Assembly (NCBI GenBank): GCA_035772735.1
Contig: JASDFA010000003.1
Span: 99,982,501 to 100,046,500 of the forward strand
Source of the DNA: Datura wrightii
Taxonomy: Eukaryota; Streptophyta; Magnoliopsida; Solanales; Solanaceae
Reading direction: 5' to 3'
DNA length: 64,000 nt
In this document: piece by piece, positions 22,736-34,228 of the stretch
How positions within the stretch are numbered: position 1 is the first letter of the stretch
Layout: each line of letters opens with the position of its first letter
Translations under genes and position numbers: made by a program
Notes under the pieces: generated by a model
Told to the model about the DNA's origin: nothing
Databases searched by the model: none
What the model saw: the letters and a program-made list of their open reading frames with translations, nothing else

Positions 22736-24748
22736 CCCACTCAGGGAGTTCCTTGTCCCTTTTCCTTTTGCATATTTACATTGGGGACAATTTATGCTCT
22801 AAAGTGGGGGAGGGATGAGAGCCATTGATGGTGGGAGATTGTTTCTTTTGACATTCTGATCTTTTCTATTTGAGTTTGAGTAGGTACAACCTTTGTCGGG
22901 CTGTTGTTGGTCAATGATTACCCTTGTTGGGTGTGTCCTATTTTTCTAAATGAATGAATTAATGAATTGGTTTTGTTTCTTTTCGTGATTGGGGCATAGT
23001 GACTCAATGGGGTCTTTGCTTTGAATTGCAAAATATTGAAAATCTTGAATGAAATGACCCCAAAGTTCTGTTCTTGTTTTGCCATTGTAAATAGTAGTGT
23101 AGAAATTAAAACTCCGAGGATTTTATTTTTACCATGGTTCTTTCCCAAGGGGCATTCTTTTATTTTGGTTATTTTTGTCGTCGAACCGGGTTGGTTTTTC
23201 CCGATGATGGATTGAGTGGCGACATTCTTAAGGGAAAATGCCATGTTGCTTTGAGACTTTTGTGAAGTTGTTTTGAGAAGCACCGTCAAAGTTTTTTTTT
23301 GTTGAAATGGAATTGCAAAACAAGGGCATGAGAATGAAGGTAATGAGCAAGGTTGACATCATAGCATAGCATTCTTTGTCATACATTATAAATTCCCTGT
23401 TTGACTTATGATGTTTGCTTGCTTTGATGCCCTAGTTTGGTGTTTTGTGTTGAGAATGACTCTTGTGGACCCTTTAAGGGCGATGCCTTGTGTGGTGCGG
23501 ACATTTTTGAGGAATCTCATGCATTACATCTTGTCTAGAACTTGCCCCAAATGTGATTCAAAACGAAATCCTAGATGTAGTTACGCCAAGAACATGAGTT
23601 TAGGCTTTCCTGTGTCTAGTCACTTCACCCATATGCCCTACATGAGCATCAATCCTTGTTAGCCAATGTTGAGCCTTAAACCCTTTCTTTGGCAACCACA
23701 TTAGAAGCCTTAAGACCATTCTTAATACCTATTTTTGGCTCCCATTCTCCCTAGATGCTAGTGATAAGATAAGTAATGAAATGAGCCTTAGAGCCTAAGA
23801 AAGAGGGAATGATAAAAATATTTGTGAAAAATGAGGCGAAAGCCTAAATTTGGGGGTATGCTAAACAAAGGGTGAAGACAAGAATCATAGTGTGAAGGGA
23901 GCACCGCCTTTTGTCAAAAGTGCACCAAAGGATAAACCAAAAAGGAAAAAGACAATTTGTGTGAATTGGTGTTCCCTCTTGATATGATAAGGCTAGTTGT
24001 GAAAGCAAGAGGTTATAAGGAGGAGTGTTGAAGAAATGAAAGTCATCAACAAGGAATGAAGGGAAAGAAGGTTAAGTGAGTGGAATTAATGTAAGGTATG
24101 TCACAAAAAGCATTAGGGAGGATCTAGTCACTATAGCCAAATGTTCATCCTACCCTCACCTCGAGCCTACATCATAGCCCACAAGTCCTAAATGATTCTA
24201 GGTGCAGCTACTCTACATTAGTGGTGAATTACATGAAGGGAAAGCCTATGGGTCAAGTGTATACATGAAGATATATTTTGGGAGAGTGAGCGTGAGTGTC
24301 TCTTCCAATTAATCCCTTGTGTGCATTCAAATGATCACATGACCAAAAGAATAGGGATCCTTATTGTGGTGAGTGGCATCATTTCTTTTTGGGGATGCAA
24401 GAGCATTCAGAGTTAAGGTGGACATGGGGCAAGGAGTGTAAACTCTAAGGCGAGCTTTGAATTTTCAGTGATTATAACTTGATATGCTATGTGTGTTACT
24501 TGGTTAAGCAATGCCCTTGTATTGATAAATGATTCCTTTCATAAACTTTTCTTGATAGAAAGTGGTTGCCTGCTTGAAACATCTTCATTGTTTTGGCTTC
24601 TGTGTTTTTTTGGTGAGCATGGTGAGTATTTTTGGGTTGTCATAGTCCAGGTGATCGGCGAGGTCTAATTGTGAAGAGAGGTGGGACATTCCTCAATAGT
24701 TGAGTATTGCATTACTTGAGGACAAGCAATGATATAAGTTTGGGGGTT
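22736..24748 (+). other. 3' non-coding region of element A with internal and terminal polypurine tracts
   Basis: About 2 kb without a credible gene. Near its start is a short hairpin (ATTG-GGGA-CAAT, 22780-22791) followed by AAAGTGGGGGAGGGA (22801-22815). A block at 23202-23236 (GATGATGGATTGAG, then CTTAAGGG) matches C and E. Near 24240-24290 'CCTATGGGTCA...GAGAGTGAGCG' matches C and D. At the end, CTTG-AGGA-CAAG (24715-24726) precedes the polypurine tract ATAAGTTTGGGGGTT before the LTR. Confidence 0.7.
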
Positions 24749-26336
24749 TGATGAGTTGGTAATTTACCAACTCATTAGGCTCTAAAACTTGAGATTTTGT
24801 TTCGTTCTTGAGTTGATTATTTGGATATTATGCCCTTTTTGCTTTCAAATTGTGCAGATGGATAAAAGTGAAGAAAAGAGAAAAAATGGAGCAAAAAGAG
24901 GGAAGTGAGGGTGAATCGGCGAGTCACAGATGTAAATTGGTGAAATGCCGGCCAAGGCCCGAATCTCACTGCCTCAGAGGAGTAATGACACCGGCGGTTC
25001 ACGACTTGCCAGTGGCGAGTCGCTGAATGAAACTCAAAAGTTCTGGAAAATGGCATGAAGATCCAGCGGTTCACGGATTCGAATTGGTGAAACACCAGGC
25101 TAATCGCCGGTGCTCACCGGAATTTAGTGGAGATGTACAAAAAACACCCGGCGGTTCACGGATTGTAATCGGCAAACCGCTGGTGCTGCCGCCGGCTCCA
25201 GAACGATGCTCATAAGGGTATAATCATCCAACACTAAAACGGAGATGAAAAGTGCTCTACTTTTTAGGGTATAAAGTACTTTATACTCAGATATTCAAAA
25301 AGAAAGATAAAAATAGAGAATTTAAATTGAGAACAAAAGCTTACATCACATCATCTTTTCTCTTTTGAGTAAAAGAACATTCTCGTAGTTGAAAGAGGGG
25401 GATTTTGAGAGAAAATTGTAGAAAGTATTATGTTCTATTTCCTGTTGTACTAGTAAGTTCAGCTATTGTTGAAGATTATTTTGTGAAGTGGATTTATCTA
25501 CTCTTTCTATTAAATTCACTAATGCTATTGATGAATGTGTTTTTGAATTTTTTAACTATGAGTAACTAAAATCATTAACTAGAGGTGTGTTATGATGAAT
25601 ACTTAATTGGAGTGGGTATTGCTAGAGTCATCTTCATGTTGTTCAATTAAGTGTAAATCTATTAGATTCTCTTCAATCTATTAATGAAGATCCATTGATT
25701 ATGATATAGGTCTATTCATTCTTGCTTGATTATTTCTTGAGAAAGAATAATTAAGTATTGGAATAGAATCTAGTAGTGGGCAGGGATAAGAGATTGTGAA
25801 ATTAAGCTAGAAATAGCTGAAATTGCTTTTTCAATCCTTATTGGCAACTAATAGCAAGGAATAGTGCAGTTGCTAATCCAAATCAAATTAGGTTGAGCCA
25901 AGTTGTGGTTAGAGTCTTCATAAAATTCTAGAAAGAGGTAGTCAATAGGTTGAGAAGCTGAGATTACCCACTTCCCGAGATTATTTACACTTATTGAACT
26001 TACAAGATGACCTGACATTTTTCGATCTAGTTAGTATTTCATCTACACCGCACCTCTAGTATTTCACACCCTCGTTGACAACTTAGCTGATCTTGCTATT
26101 TTACTTTACTAAATCAACCAATACAAATTCTCTAAAAATTTCAACTCCCCCAATTTTATTTAATTTTTTATATTAAATCTACATGGTGCAAACTGATATC
26201 AATTTCTCAATCAACACTTGAAATTATAATTCCCTAGTCCTCGTGGGATTCGACCCCGACACTCATGGGGTTACTTGTTTTGATACTTTAGCCATGTATA
26301 TTCTTTGCATTAAGGAATATATTTTGGACGTTATCA
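24749..26336 (+). repeat. 3' LTR of element A (about 1588 bp)
   Basis: It starts TGATGAGTTGG after the polypurine tract. Its first 27 bases hold a perfect 12-bp inverted repeat with a 1-base gap (24751-24762 against 24764-24775). CpG-rich words fill 24910-25205 (GCGGTTCACGGATT, AATCGCCGGTGCTCACCGG and similar). TATAAA is at 25270-25275. The 3' end is set by comparison with the 5' LTR and is uncertain by a few bases. X sequence follows. Confidence 0.85.
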
Positions 26337-26936
26337 GCATGTCAAGAAACATGTCTCCTCAAGGGACCAACGAGTCAGCCAGCCCCACCAACTCCAACAG
26401 ATCCCATGTTCGGGCAAGTTACGGATGCAGAACTCAAGGCCGCAGTCTGAGTGTTGATACATACCATGATCACCCAGCCTAGCCAGATGACTATCGCATC
26501 AGTGAACCATACCAGAGAGGTGGTAGCTATTAGAGTTCAAGACTTCACGAGGAGGAGTTTGACTAAGGTTGGTGGTTTGGGTATGGAGGGATAGCTTAGG
26601 GGGGAAGAAAGGAAGAACAAAAGGCCTAGGACCAGAAACCTTGAGGGTTCCCAACAAGGGTCAAGTAGTGGGAGTCACTCTCAACCCTAGCAGAGGTCTT
26701 TAGCTCAGGTTCGGGGATACCAGCCCCGGGTGAGGGAGATTACTTATCCAGTTTGCGGATGCTGTGGGAAGAACTACCTAGGAAGGTGCTTGGTGGGTTC
26801 AAATGTTTGCTTCTATTGTGTCCATCCTGGTCATAGACACAGAGATTGCCCATTAGCCAAGTGGGATGGCCGGAAGGGCCATGCCCCAGCTAATAGGTTC
26901 GCAGCCCGCCCATCTCAGTCGCAGGTTACCTAGAGC
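26337..26936 (+). pseudogene. gag: gag fragment with zinc knuckle, element X
   Basis: A broken N-terminal piece (M-S-R-N-M-S-P-Q-G-T) leads through stops to T-R-E-V-V-A-I-R-V-Q-D-F, and then to the open stretch 26730-26933. That stretch reads V-C-G-C-C-G-K-N-Y-L-G-R-C followed by the zinc knuckle C-F-Y-C-V-H-P-G-H-R-H-R-D-C. The capsid core normally found between these parts is absent, so much of gag is deleted. Confidence 0.72.
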
Positions 26937-27865
26937 AGGTGGCAAGCCAAACACATTAGTCACAGGTATGTTATGAATTTCTTGTGTTACTCTTTGCATG
27001 TTGCTAGCCCCAGGACCCTAGTATTGAATAAGAAGCTCTATGATGTTTGTTGAGAAGAGACTATCGATGTGTCATGTGAATAGTTGTGAGTATAAGTCTT
27101 GCAGTCGAGGTGAAGGAGGAGCTAGGAGTTACTGATTTAGCCCCAACCTTAAGAAAGATTCAGGAGCCTTAGAATTATGGCTTTAAGCCAAGGGGGAGTT
27201 GGCAAATATGTGAGACAAGTCGGGTCTTGAGTATGCTAGTGGGGGAGTTACAACCCTAATAGTTGCAGTATGTCAATCTCTTCAGGTTTAGATAACCTCT
27301 CTTGTATTTCAGTTGAAGTTAGGCTCTACCTATCCCTATGTGCAGACTTCTAGAATTTCTTAGTAGCTGCTTCAGATAGCGATGCCAGTTTTACTCTATG
27401 AATCCTTAAGGCTCATCTTCATGTTATAGACTAGTTCTGTGTGTTGACTCATGTCTTCTAGTATGTTTAGCTCGAACTCTGTCTTTGGAAGTTGCTTTGC
27501 TAGCTCAACAGGTCAGGTTACCTCATGTACGTGCTCAGTTTTAGATGTTACGAATGATTCGTGCTCATGAGTTCCTTACCTTCAGTAGACCAGGTATCAT
27601 GAATTCTATCTCAATACCAGTTAGGGGAAAAGAATCCTTCTTGGTGTTCTATTTAATTTCATGTCCGTTCCATGTATTTCAGCCCCTCTTATGCCTTAGC
27701 ATGCATGTATAATTAGATGTTCAGTTTAGATGGTTAAAATCAGCCGGAGTCAGATACTCCATTGGCTTCAACTGTAATTGATCAATTTTTGGATTTTAGT
27801 TCCGTCCCTATCCTTTCAGGATGTTTAGCCAATATTTGAGGACGAATGTCCCAAGGGAGAGATAT
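26337..27865 (+). mobile_element. Element X, internal remnant (gag-only chromovirus derivative)
   Basis: Between element A and the LTR at 27866 lies a short internal region with gag fragments, no protease, reverse transcriptase or integrase, and a chromovirus-style 3' end. 26940-27830 holds stop-rich 3' non-coding sequence. At 27832-27849 ATATTTG-AGGA-CGAATGT (a 7-bp stem with two G-U pairs) precedes the purine tract AAGGGAGAGATAT. X is the host into which A and element 3 inserted. Confidence 0.72.
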
Positions 27866-29006
27866 TGTAACACCCTGAAAGTCCCTAAGATTAGACCCCA
27901 GAGTTAGATGGATTTCAGAAGAAAAACCAGCAGAAGTTTTCCTCAAAATGAGTCATGGAACGACTCGTTAGGTAACCTAATGGGTCATGGTCAGACCCAT
28001 GAGGAGCAGTCAGGAGGTACAACAAGGTCCAGTAATCACGGATGACCTGACGAGTCATCAAGTCAGTTAACAACTCATCAGGATAGTCATGGGAAGGGGA
28101 AGCAGGAATACTGAGGTTCATTGGCAATGGATGACCCAACGAGTCATTAGGCAGGCGACGAATCATTAGGTCGGCTGTCGGGTGGAGGCTGGAGATTAAG
28201 GATGGGTCCCGAGGCAGTGGTAATCATGGAAGAGGGGACAATTCATCATGCACTTTATGACTCATCATGTGACCCGTGGGGAGAGAAGAGTAGAACTTAA
28301 GTGAAAACCAGTGTACTCCACAACAGGGCCCCACGAATCGTTGCCAACCCTACGACTCGTGGAGTTCCACTTGGGGACTGGCAGGGTGGATTTTTCTTGC
28401 GTTTTTCCGGGGGTATCTTTTAAAAAACCTATGCTTCTAACTCCTAAACTACACGTTTTGAATACCTAATGGGATGTTTTTAAGAGGATATCTAGCCTAA
28501 ACCCTTATTCTATCACCAAACACTCTCAAACTCTTCTTCCTCCTCTCTCTTAAGAGTAAGGATTCAACCAGGGTTCTTTAAGGGATTTAAGGGTTAAATT
28601 CAAGTTGGAATTTCTTCAAAGAAGGTATGTGGATTTTTCAACAAGGACATCCTTCCATCCTTGTGCCACAAAGGTTTTATTTAAAACCCAAATCTCTTGC
28701 CCTAGAAAAGCATGGTCTAGGGCTTCAATTTATAGATGATTTCTTCTATGACTTCTATGAATTCTAAGACCCATTATGATTAATTGTCATGTATTCTTAT
28801 GAGATTATTTTTAATACCTTGAATTGTGTACTCAATATGGGAAATACATGATTATAGAATTTCCACCATGAGATAGCCAAGAACTTCAAATGGGGTTTCA
28901 TAATTATTCATATTCTCATGTCATGAACTTGTATCGATGTCTAAAGTGTATGAAGATCGTATGAACTCTCATAAAACTAGAATATATGATTTAATAGATA
29001 TGTTGA
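27866..29006 (+). repeat. 3' LTR of element X, left part
   Basis: It starts TGTAACACCCTGAAAGTCCC right after the purine tract. Repeated ACGACTCGTTAGG, GACGAGTCATCAAG and ACTCGTGGAG words (27955-28375) resemble those in the LTRs of element 2, a sign of relatedness. Element 3 interrupts it after 29006; it resumes at 39493. Confidence 0.75.
29002..29006. repeat. Target-site duplication of element 3 (GTTGA), left copy
   Basis: GTTGA at 29002-29006 recurs at 39488-39492, exactly outside the two LTRs. Confidence 0.93.
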
Positions 29007-31620
29007 TGTTATACCCCGTAAGATTCCCGGCACCTATATGGCCTATTCGCGTGTTGTTTAGGCATATTTGAAAGCCATACGTGCTAGGGAAAGGCCCGGG
29101 AAAGGATCGGACGAGTAGCCTGTCGAACCATCGGGGAAGGAGCCGGGGCAGATCCCCTTCGCGATGGCAACGTGTCACGGAGGTGGAGCCTCCGTGTTGG
29201 CTCCGTCACACGTTGGGACTGTCCAGGCCCAAGTATATAAAGCCCCACTTCGGTTTATTTTCATTAAAATCATTATAATTTCCACAGAGTTCGCAGCAAA
29301 CAGAGAGAGACGAAGAGGGTGAAGATATTATCGTTCGATTACGATGCCAAACGTAGTCCAAATCTAAATTAACTCCAGATACCGAAGTATTTAGCAGCAG
29401 GGAGCATTCCTACGGATTTAGTTTCGCAAAATTCAGCCGACAAATCGTCGTGCTACCGGACTAAGGTAAGTAGAATTGCTCCAAACTAGTGTCTATGTGC
29501 TCCTAGCCGTAAAGTGAATACTTCTCCCTTCTGGACTTCTGAAAAATAACAAGTTTTCAACCGTCTTTCGATAAGCCTAAGTTTAGGCTATAATTATATC
29601 GAAAGTGACGTCGTCCTTCAGAATAAAGTTGTATTTAGCACTAACTAACGTGTATATGAATGCAGATGGGAGAAATAGCTGGAATACTGATCGAGCCTCA
29701 TCCGACAGTCGGATAACTTGAGGTTAAGGTATGTGAAGTTGTTCTTCGGCAACTTAGTAAGCCTTAGCTTGGTAAATCATAGTAAGCTCTGTAATTGAAA
29801 CTCTCGGAGTTGAATGTTGAGAGTTAAGTAAGTCTAGTAGATTCTGAGTTGTGTTGCCGTATCGTATTCAGTCCGAAAGTTAGTAAAGCATGTGACAAAG
29901 GGCAAGTTAGCATTCCAGATTCAATATAGCTTATTGTATGATTAACAAGCATGTTGTAGAATAAAAAGATACATGTTTTCAGAATAAAGGCTAATAAAGT
30001 AAAATCAGATAGACAGACAGCTTTATGGCTACAGATTAGCCATTCAGATAGATAGTATCCCAGCTACAGATTAGCCCAACAGTGAAATAAAGATTTCAGA
30101 ATCAGTATAATCAGTAAAGAATCAGTATGATACAGAAAGAGATCAGAATAAGAAATCAGATTTCAGATAGTCTTTTTCAGTTATACATGCTTGCTATCTG
30201 TGCTATTTGTTTGTTGAGACTTGTTGTGGCGTGAGGGCCCCTTATTGAGCGTCCTCGCTGCCCCAGGGTTGGTAATCGTGTCGCCCACTGAGCGGGTGGG
30301 TTTTACGTCACTCCGAGGGGTGGCATGCCGTCCCCAGCTTGGACGAAGATGGGATGAAGCTTTCCCCATAGCAGTCTGATCAGCATTACAAGTGCAACTC
30401 CGATTTCAGATAGCCCTGTTGAGTTTTGTGTCCAGGGAACCAGACCCTATTTGTTACTGTCTGTACTTTCAGTTATTATAGGTGTAGCTCCGGTTTCAGA
30501 TAGCCCCATTGAGTTTGTGTCCGGGGATCCAAACCCTATATGTTACTGTCTACACAGGAGTCCTCCGGACTCAGACACGATTATTTATATCAGAGGCTAT
30601 GGCCCGAGCCGGAGACCCAGGGGGCCGGTAGAGGAGCTCCAAGTGAGCAGATGAGTGGAGTGACTTATTTTTGGTTGGTTTTGACCCGAGTAGGGGTATA
30701 TATTTTATTTGCTTGCTTGGCACCATCCAGCTTATGGGGGTTGGTATTGGCTCTTGCTTGCTAAATGTATATGTATTTATGTGCTTTATATATATATTAG
30801 TTAATAAACAGCAGGTCGCCGTGACCACAGACACGCTCCTGCTTATCAGTGCAGAAAGGTTTGATCTAGTTCCTATCAGCTCTTCAGATTCGGTTATCTT
30901 CTTCTCACAGACTTGTTAGTTATGTTATCTGTATTCAGTTGTATTATTGCAGTTGCTTTGCATACTCGGTACCAGTGGTTTTGACGCCCAGTGGGGTGCT
31001 GCATTACTTGCCTGCAGGTACTCATAGACGAGGAGGCGATCCCTTATGATCCTAGCCAGTGTAGAGTCATCAGCTCCTGTCATCCAGAGCTTGATATTTC
31101 AGAGGTTTATATCATTTCTCTTTTGTTGTACAGTACGGGTAGGTCGGGGCCCTGTCCCGACCATCTTATCAGTATTCCTAGAGGCTTGCAGTCTGTATAT
31201 ATTTCCCTGTGGTCAGTTGAGCCGGTCGTGTGGGGCCGTGCAGTTTGTTATAGCTGTTTAGCATTTCAGTTTATGTTGGTCGTGTGAGGCCTTAGTTTGA
31301 TAGTAGTGGTGACCTTGCCGGTCACGTAGTTATTCAACATTTTATTGTTGAGTTACGGATAACTAGGCAGCATGGTGGCCTTGTCGGCCGGCATAGGTTT
31401 CCCCCTTGTAAGTATGTTTCTGGTTAGCTGAAGTTTCATACAGGTGGCTATAGGCCTAGTCGGCCGGAGGCTGTATTTACAGCTGTTATATAGCCCGTTG
31501 TTTCCCTGAATCTGAGTTAGAGCCAGCTAGGCACCAGATGTGCTTAGGCTCGGTAGTCTAGCAGTTCAGGTCCTAGTAGGGCACCAGGTGCCAGTCATAC
31601 CCCCAAGGCGGGATGTGACA
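29007..31620 (+). repeat. 5' LTR of element 3 (2614 bp)
   Basis: Ends TGTTATACCCC and GGGATGTGACA. The CpG-rich palindromic module is at 29171-29215 and a TATA box (TATATAAA) at 29234-29241. A direct duplication of about 90-100 bp (30381-30467 and 30476-30556, each with CCGGTTTCAGATAGCCC-like and TGTTACTGTCT words) is shared with the 3' LTR (38263-38430) but missing from element 1. Confidence 0.93.
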
Positions 31621-31624
31621 AACT

Positions 31625-31636
31625 TGGTATCAGAGC
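31625..31636 (+). promoter_or_regulatory. Primer-binding site for initiator tRNA-Met, element 3
   Basis: TGGTATCAGAGC, four bases after the 5' LTR, complements the 3' end of plant initiator tRNA-Met. Confidence 0.92.
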
Positions 31637-31835
31637 AGGTCGTGTCCCAGGGAGTCTACAAGCCGTGCTAAGTAGAGTCTTGACTGTGGATGTGTTGTGC
31701 ACCACATACTATAGGCAGGAGGCTGCGAGACATGATAGGATGGTTACTCTTCTTTCATACTCAGTTGTGCCATAGCACAGTACAGTATAGGGTCGAGTTC
31801 CTAAAACTTATCGTATCCTTTGTCTATAGATAAGA

Positions 31836-33220
31836 ATGGCAGATCAGCGACACCCTGCCACAGGCAGGAGATTAGACACAGCAGTAGGAGAAGGCACCAG
31901 CAGGATGCCTCGGCTTCAGTCAGAGTCAGCCCGATCTGAGGGCAATATAGAGGCTTCATCACAGCCCTCTCAGCAGTCCCCCTCACATCAGGAGCCATTG
32001 GGTACTACACCGCCCCCGATAGCTCATGTGCCTTCGCCATCAGATCAGGAGGTTCGTAGCGCTATAGTTATGTTGGCACAGATGATGGCCACACAGCGCC
32101 AGCCAGTGCCACCTGTAGCAGCAGAGTCTTCAGGTGGGTCAGGTAGTTCCAGGGTCAGGGAATTTTTGGCACTAGGTCCTCCACAGTTCATTGGGTCAGA
32201 TTAGGCAGAGGACCCTCAGGACTTTTTAGATCAGATGGAGAGAATTTTCCGGGTTATGCATGTGACCCCTTTAGAGTCTGTTGAGTTGGCAGTGTTCCGG
32301 TTACGGGACATAGCAGTACTATGGTACGAGGGGAAAGGTCCCGAGGGAGAAATGTTACCCCTACAACCTGGACCAGCTTCTCGGAGGCATTCTTGGACTG
32401 TTACTTGCCACGAGAGATCTAGCAGGCCCGAATGGATCAATTTTTGCATCTGGAGCAGGGGGCGAGGAGCGTACGCGAGTATACTTTACAGTTTGACTCC
32501 TTAGCCCGTTATGCTCCAGCATTTGTTGATACTATGCCAACTAGAGTTCACAGATTTATTATGGGTCTGAACCCGGAATATACGGATGCATGTATGACGG
32601 CTACGTTACGAGAGGATATGGATATTGCCCGAGTACAGGCTTTTGCTCAGACCATTGAGGGTCTTAGACAGTGACAACAGAATAGTAGACAGACCAGTCA
32701 GGAACAACGCCGCAGAGATTGATCAGATGAGATGTAAAGGGAAGTTTAGAGGGGACCCAGGCCATGACTATCAGACAGGCCCCCTAGACGCCCACCTCCA
32801 CCACAGCAGCAGCAGCGAGGTAGATCTACTCATCGAGGGCAGTTAGAGCCCAGTGGCAGTTCCAGAACAGTAGATTCCCCGCAGTTGAGAAGGGGAGAGC
32901 AGAGAAGATTTGCACCCTCACCATGTCCCTATTGTAATCGACCACACTCCGGAGCTTGTAGATATGGTTTCACTGGGTGTTATATTTGAGGACAGGAGGG
33001 GCATCAGATGAGAGATTGTCCGACCAGAGGTCAGGGGAGTAGAGACAGTCAGGATAGGGGATCCACAGGGCCACGAGCCCTAGAAGCCTCAGCAGGGCGT
33101 GGTCCTTCAGGTTCAGTAGGAAGAGGCCGAGGTAGGTCAGGAGCCTCCAGTTCAGGTGCGGGTTCGAACCGTACTTATGCACTACCAGGAAGACATGATT
33201 CAGAGGCGTCTCCGGATGTA
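31836..33220 (+). pseudogene. gag: gag pseudogene, element 3
   Basis: ATG at 31836 starts M-A-D-Q-R-H-P-A-T-G-R-R. A TAG at 32202-32204 comes just before the capsid region (D-P-Q-D-F-L-D-Q-M-E-R-I-F-R-V, A-V-F-R-L-R-D-I-A-V-L-W-Y-E). A frame change near 32370-32430 is followed by H-L-E-Q-G-A-R-S-V-R-E-Y-T-L-Q-F and Y-T-D-A-C-M-T-A-T-L-R-E-D. More stops follow near 32672 and 32720. The zinc knuckle near 32950-33025 has a stop in place of one residue (C-Y-I-stop-G-Q-E-G-H-Q-M-R-D-C). Confidence 0.88.
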
Positions 33221-34228
33221 GTAACAGGTACGATGACTATCTGTTCATGCCCTACTTACGTATTGATCGATCCAGGATCTACTTTGTCATATATTACCCC
33301 ATTTGTGGCATGAAAGTTCAAAATTGCACCAGAGTTGTTACAGCAGCCCTTTTCAGTATCCACGCCCGTCGGTGACTCTGTTGTAGCTAGCAGAATTTAC
33401 CGAGGGTGTACAGTAGAGGTTGCTGACCGCCAGACTACAGTAGATCTGGTAGAGCTAGAAATGACAGACTTCGATGCCATAATGGGTATGGATTGGCTAG
33501 TGCCGTGCTACGCCAATGTTGAATGTTGGACCAAGACGGTCCAATTCCACTTTCCGGGAGAAGCAGTGCGGGAGTGGAAAGGCAGCACAGCTACGCCAAA
33601 AGGTAGGTTTATTTCCTACCTTCAGGCGAGGAAATTGATAACTAAGGGATGTATTTACCACCTAGTCAGAGTTCAGGATGTTCGGGCGGAATCTCCGACA
33701 CTCCAGTCTGTCCCGGTGGTGAACGAGTTCCCTGACGTGTTTCCAGATGAGTTACCTGGTATTCCCCCTGAAAGGGAAATAGATTTCGCTATTGATTTAT
33801 TACCAGGCACTCAGCCTATATCAATTCCTCCCTATCGTATGGCTCCTGCAGAGCTCAGAGAGTTGAAGGAGCAATTGAAAGATTTACTAGATAAAGGTTT
33901 CATCAGGCCTAGTACTTCACCATGGGGTGCGCCAGTGTTATTTGTGAAAAGGAAAGATGGCTCACTCCGTACGTGTATAGATTATCGGCAGTTGAATAAA
34001 GTTACAGTGAAGAAAAAGTACCCACTCCCTAGAATAGATAACCTATTTGATCAGTTACAGGGAGACAAATACTTCTCTAAGATTGACTTGCAGTCCGGAT
34101 ATCATCAGGTTCGGGTACGTGAAAGAGATATTCCTAAAACGACTTTCAGGACCCGCTATGGACACCTTGACTTTCTAGTTATGTCCTTCGGGTTGACGAA
34201 TGCCCCAGCAGTATTCATGGACCTGTGA
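33221..34228 (+). pseudogene. pol: Protease and reverse transcriptase N-terminal part, element 3
   Basis: Protease active site D-P-G-S-T-L-S-Y-I-T lies near 33270; a TGA at 33311-33313 replaces the CGA (arginine) of element 1. The next open stretch, 33335-34228, runs through the rest of protease (M-G-M-D-W-L-V-P-C) and the linker F-P-D-V-F-P-D-E-L-P-G into reverse transcriptase (C-I-D-Y-R-Q-L-N, S-K-I-D-L-Q-S-G-Y-H-Q, S-F-G-L-T-N-A-P). A one-base deletion near 34228 against element 1 shifts the frame just before the catalytic motif. Confidence 0.9.

Larger units (their letters stand above)
6644..26336 (+). mobile_element. Element A: pol-less Athila/Tat-like element, split by element 2
   Basis: The partial 5' LTR (6644-7890) and the 3' LTR (24749-26336) match in the same orientation. 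Between them are an Asp-tRNA primer site, gag, protease, CpG-rich repeats, an accessory ORF and a polypurine tract. No reverse transcriptase, RNase H or integrase of its own is found: protease ends near 19511 or 19676 and non-coding sequence follows. Element 2 (10172-19483) sits in the protease. Without element 2 the visible part is about 10.4 kb. The left end of its 5' LTR is off the window, beyond element 1. A is itself inserted in relic X. Confidence 0.82.

Noticed and set aside
31625..31636. tRNA-like sequence here and at 7898, 17323, 41710 and 50059
   Set aside because: Only 12-19 bases matching tRNA 3' ends, each next to an LTR. They are primer-binding sites, not tRNA genes.
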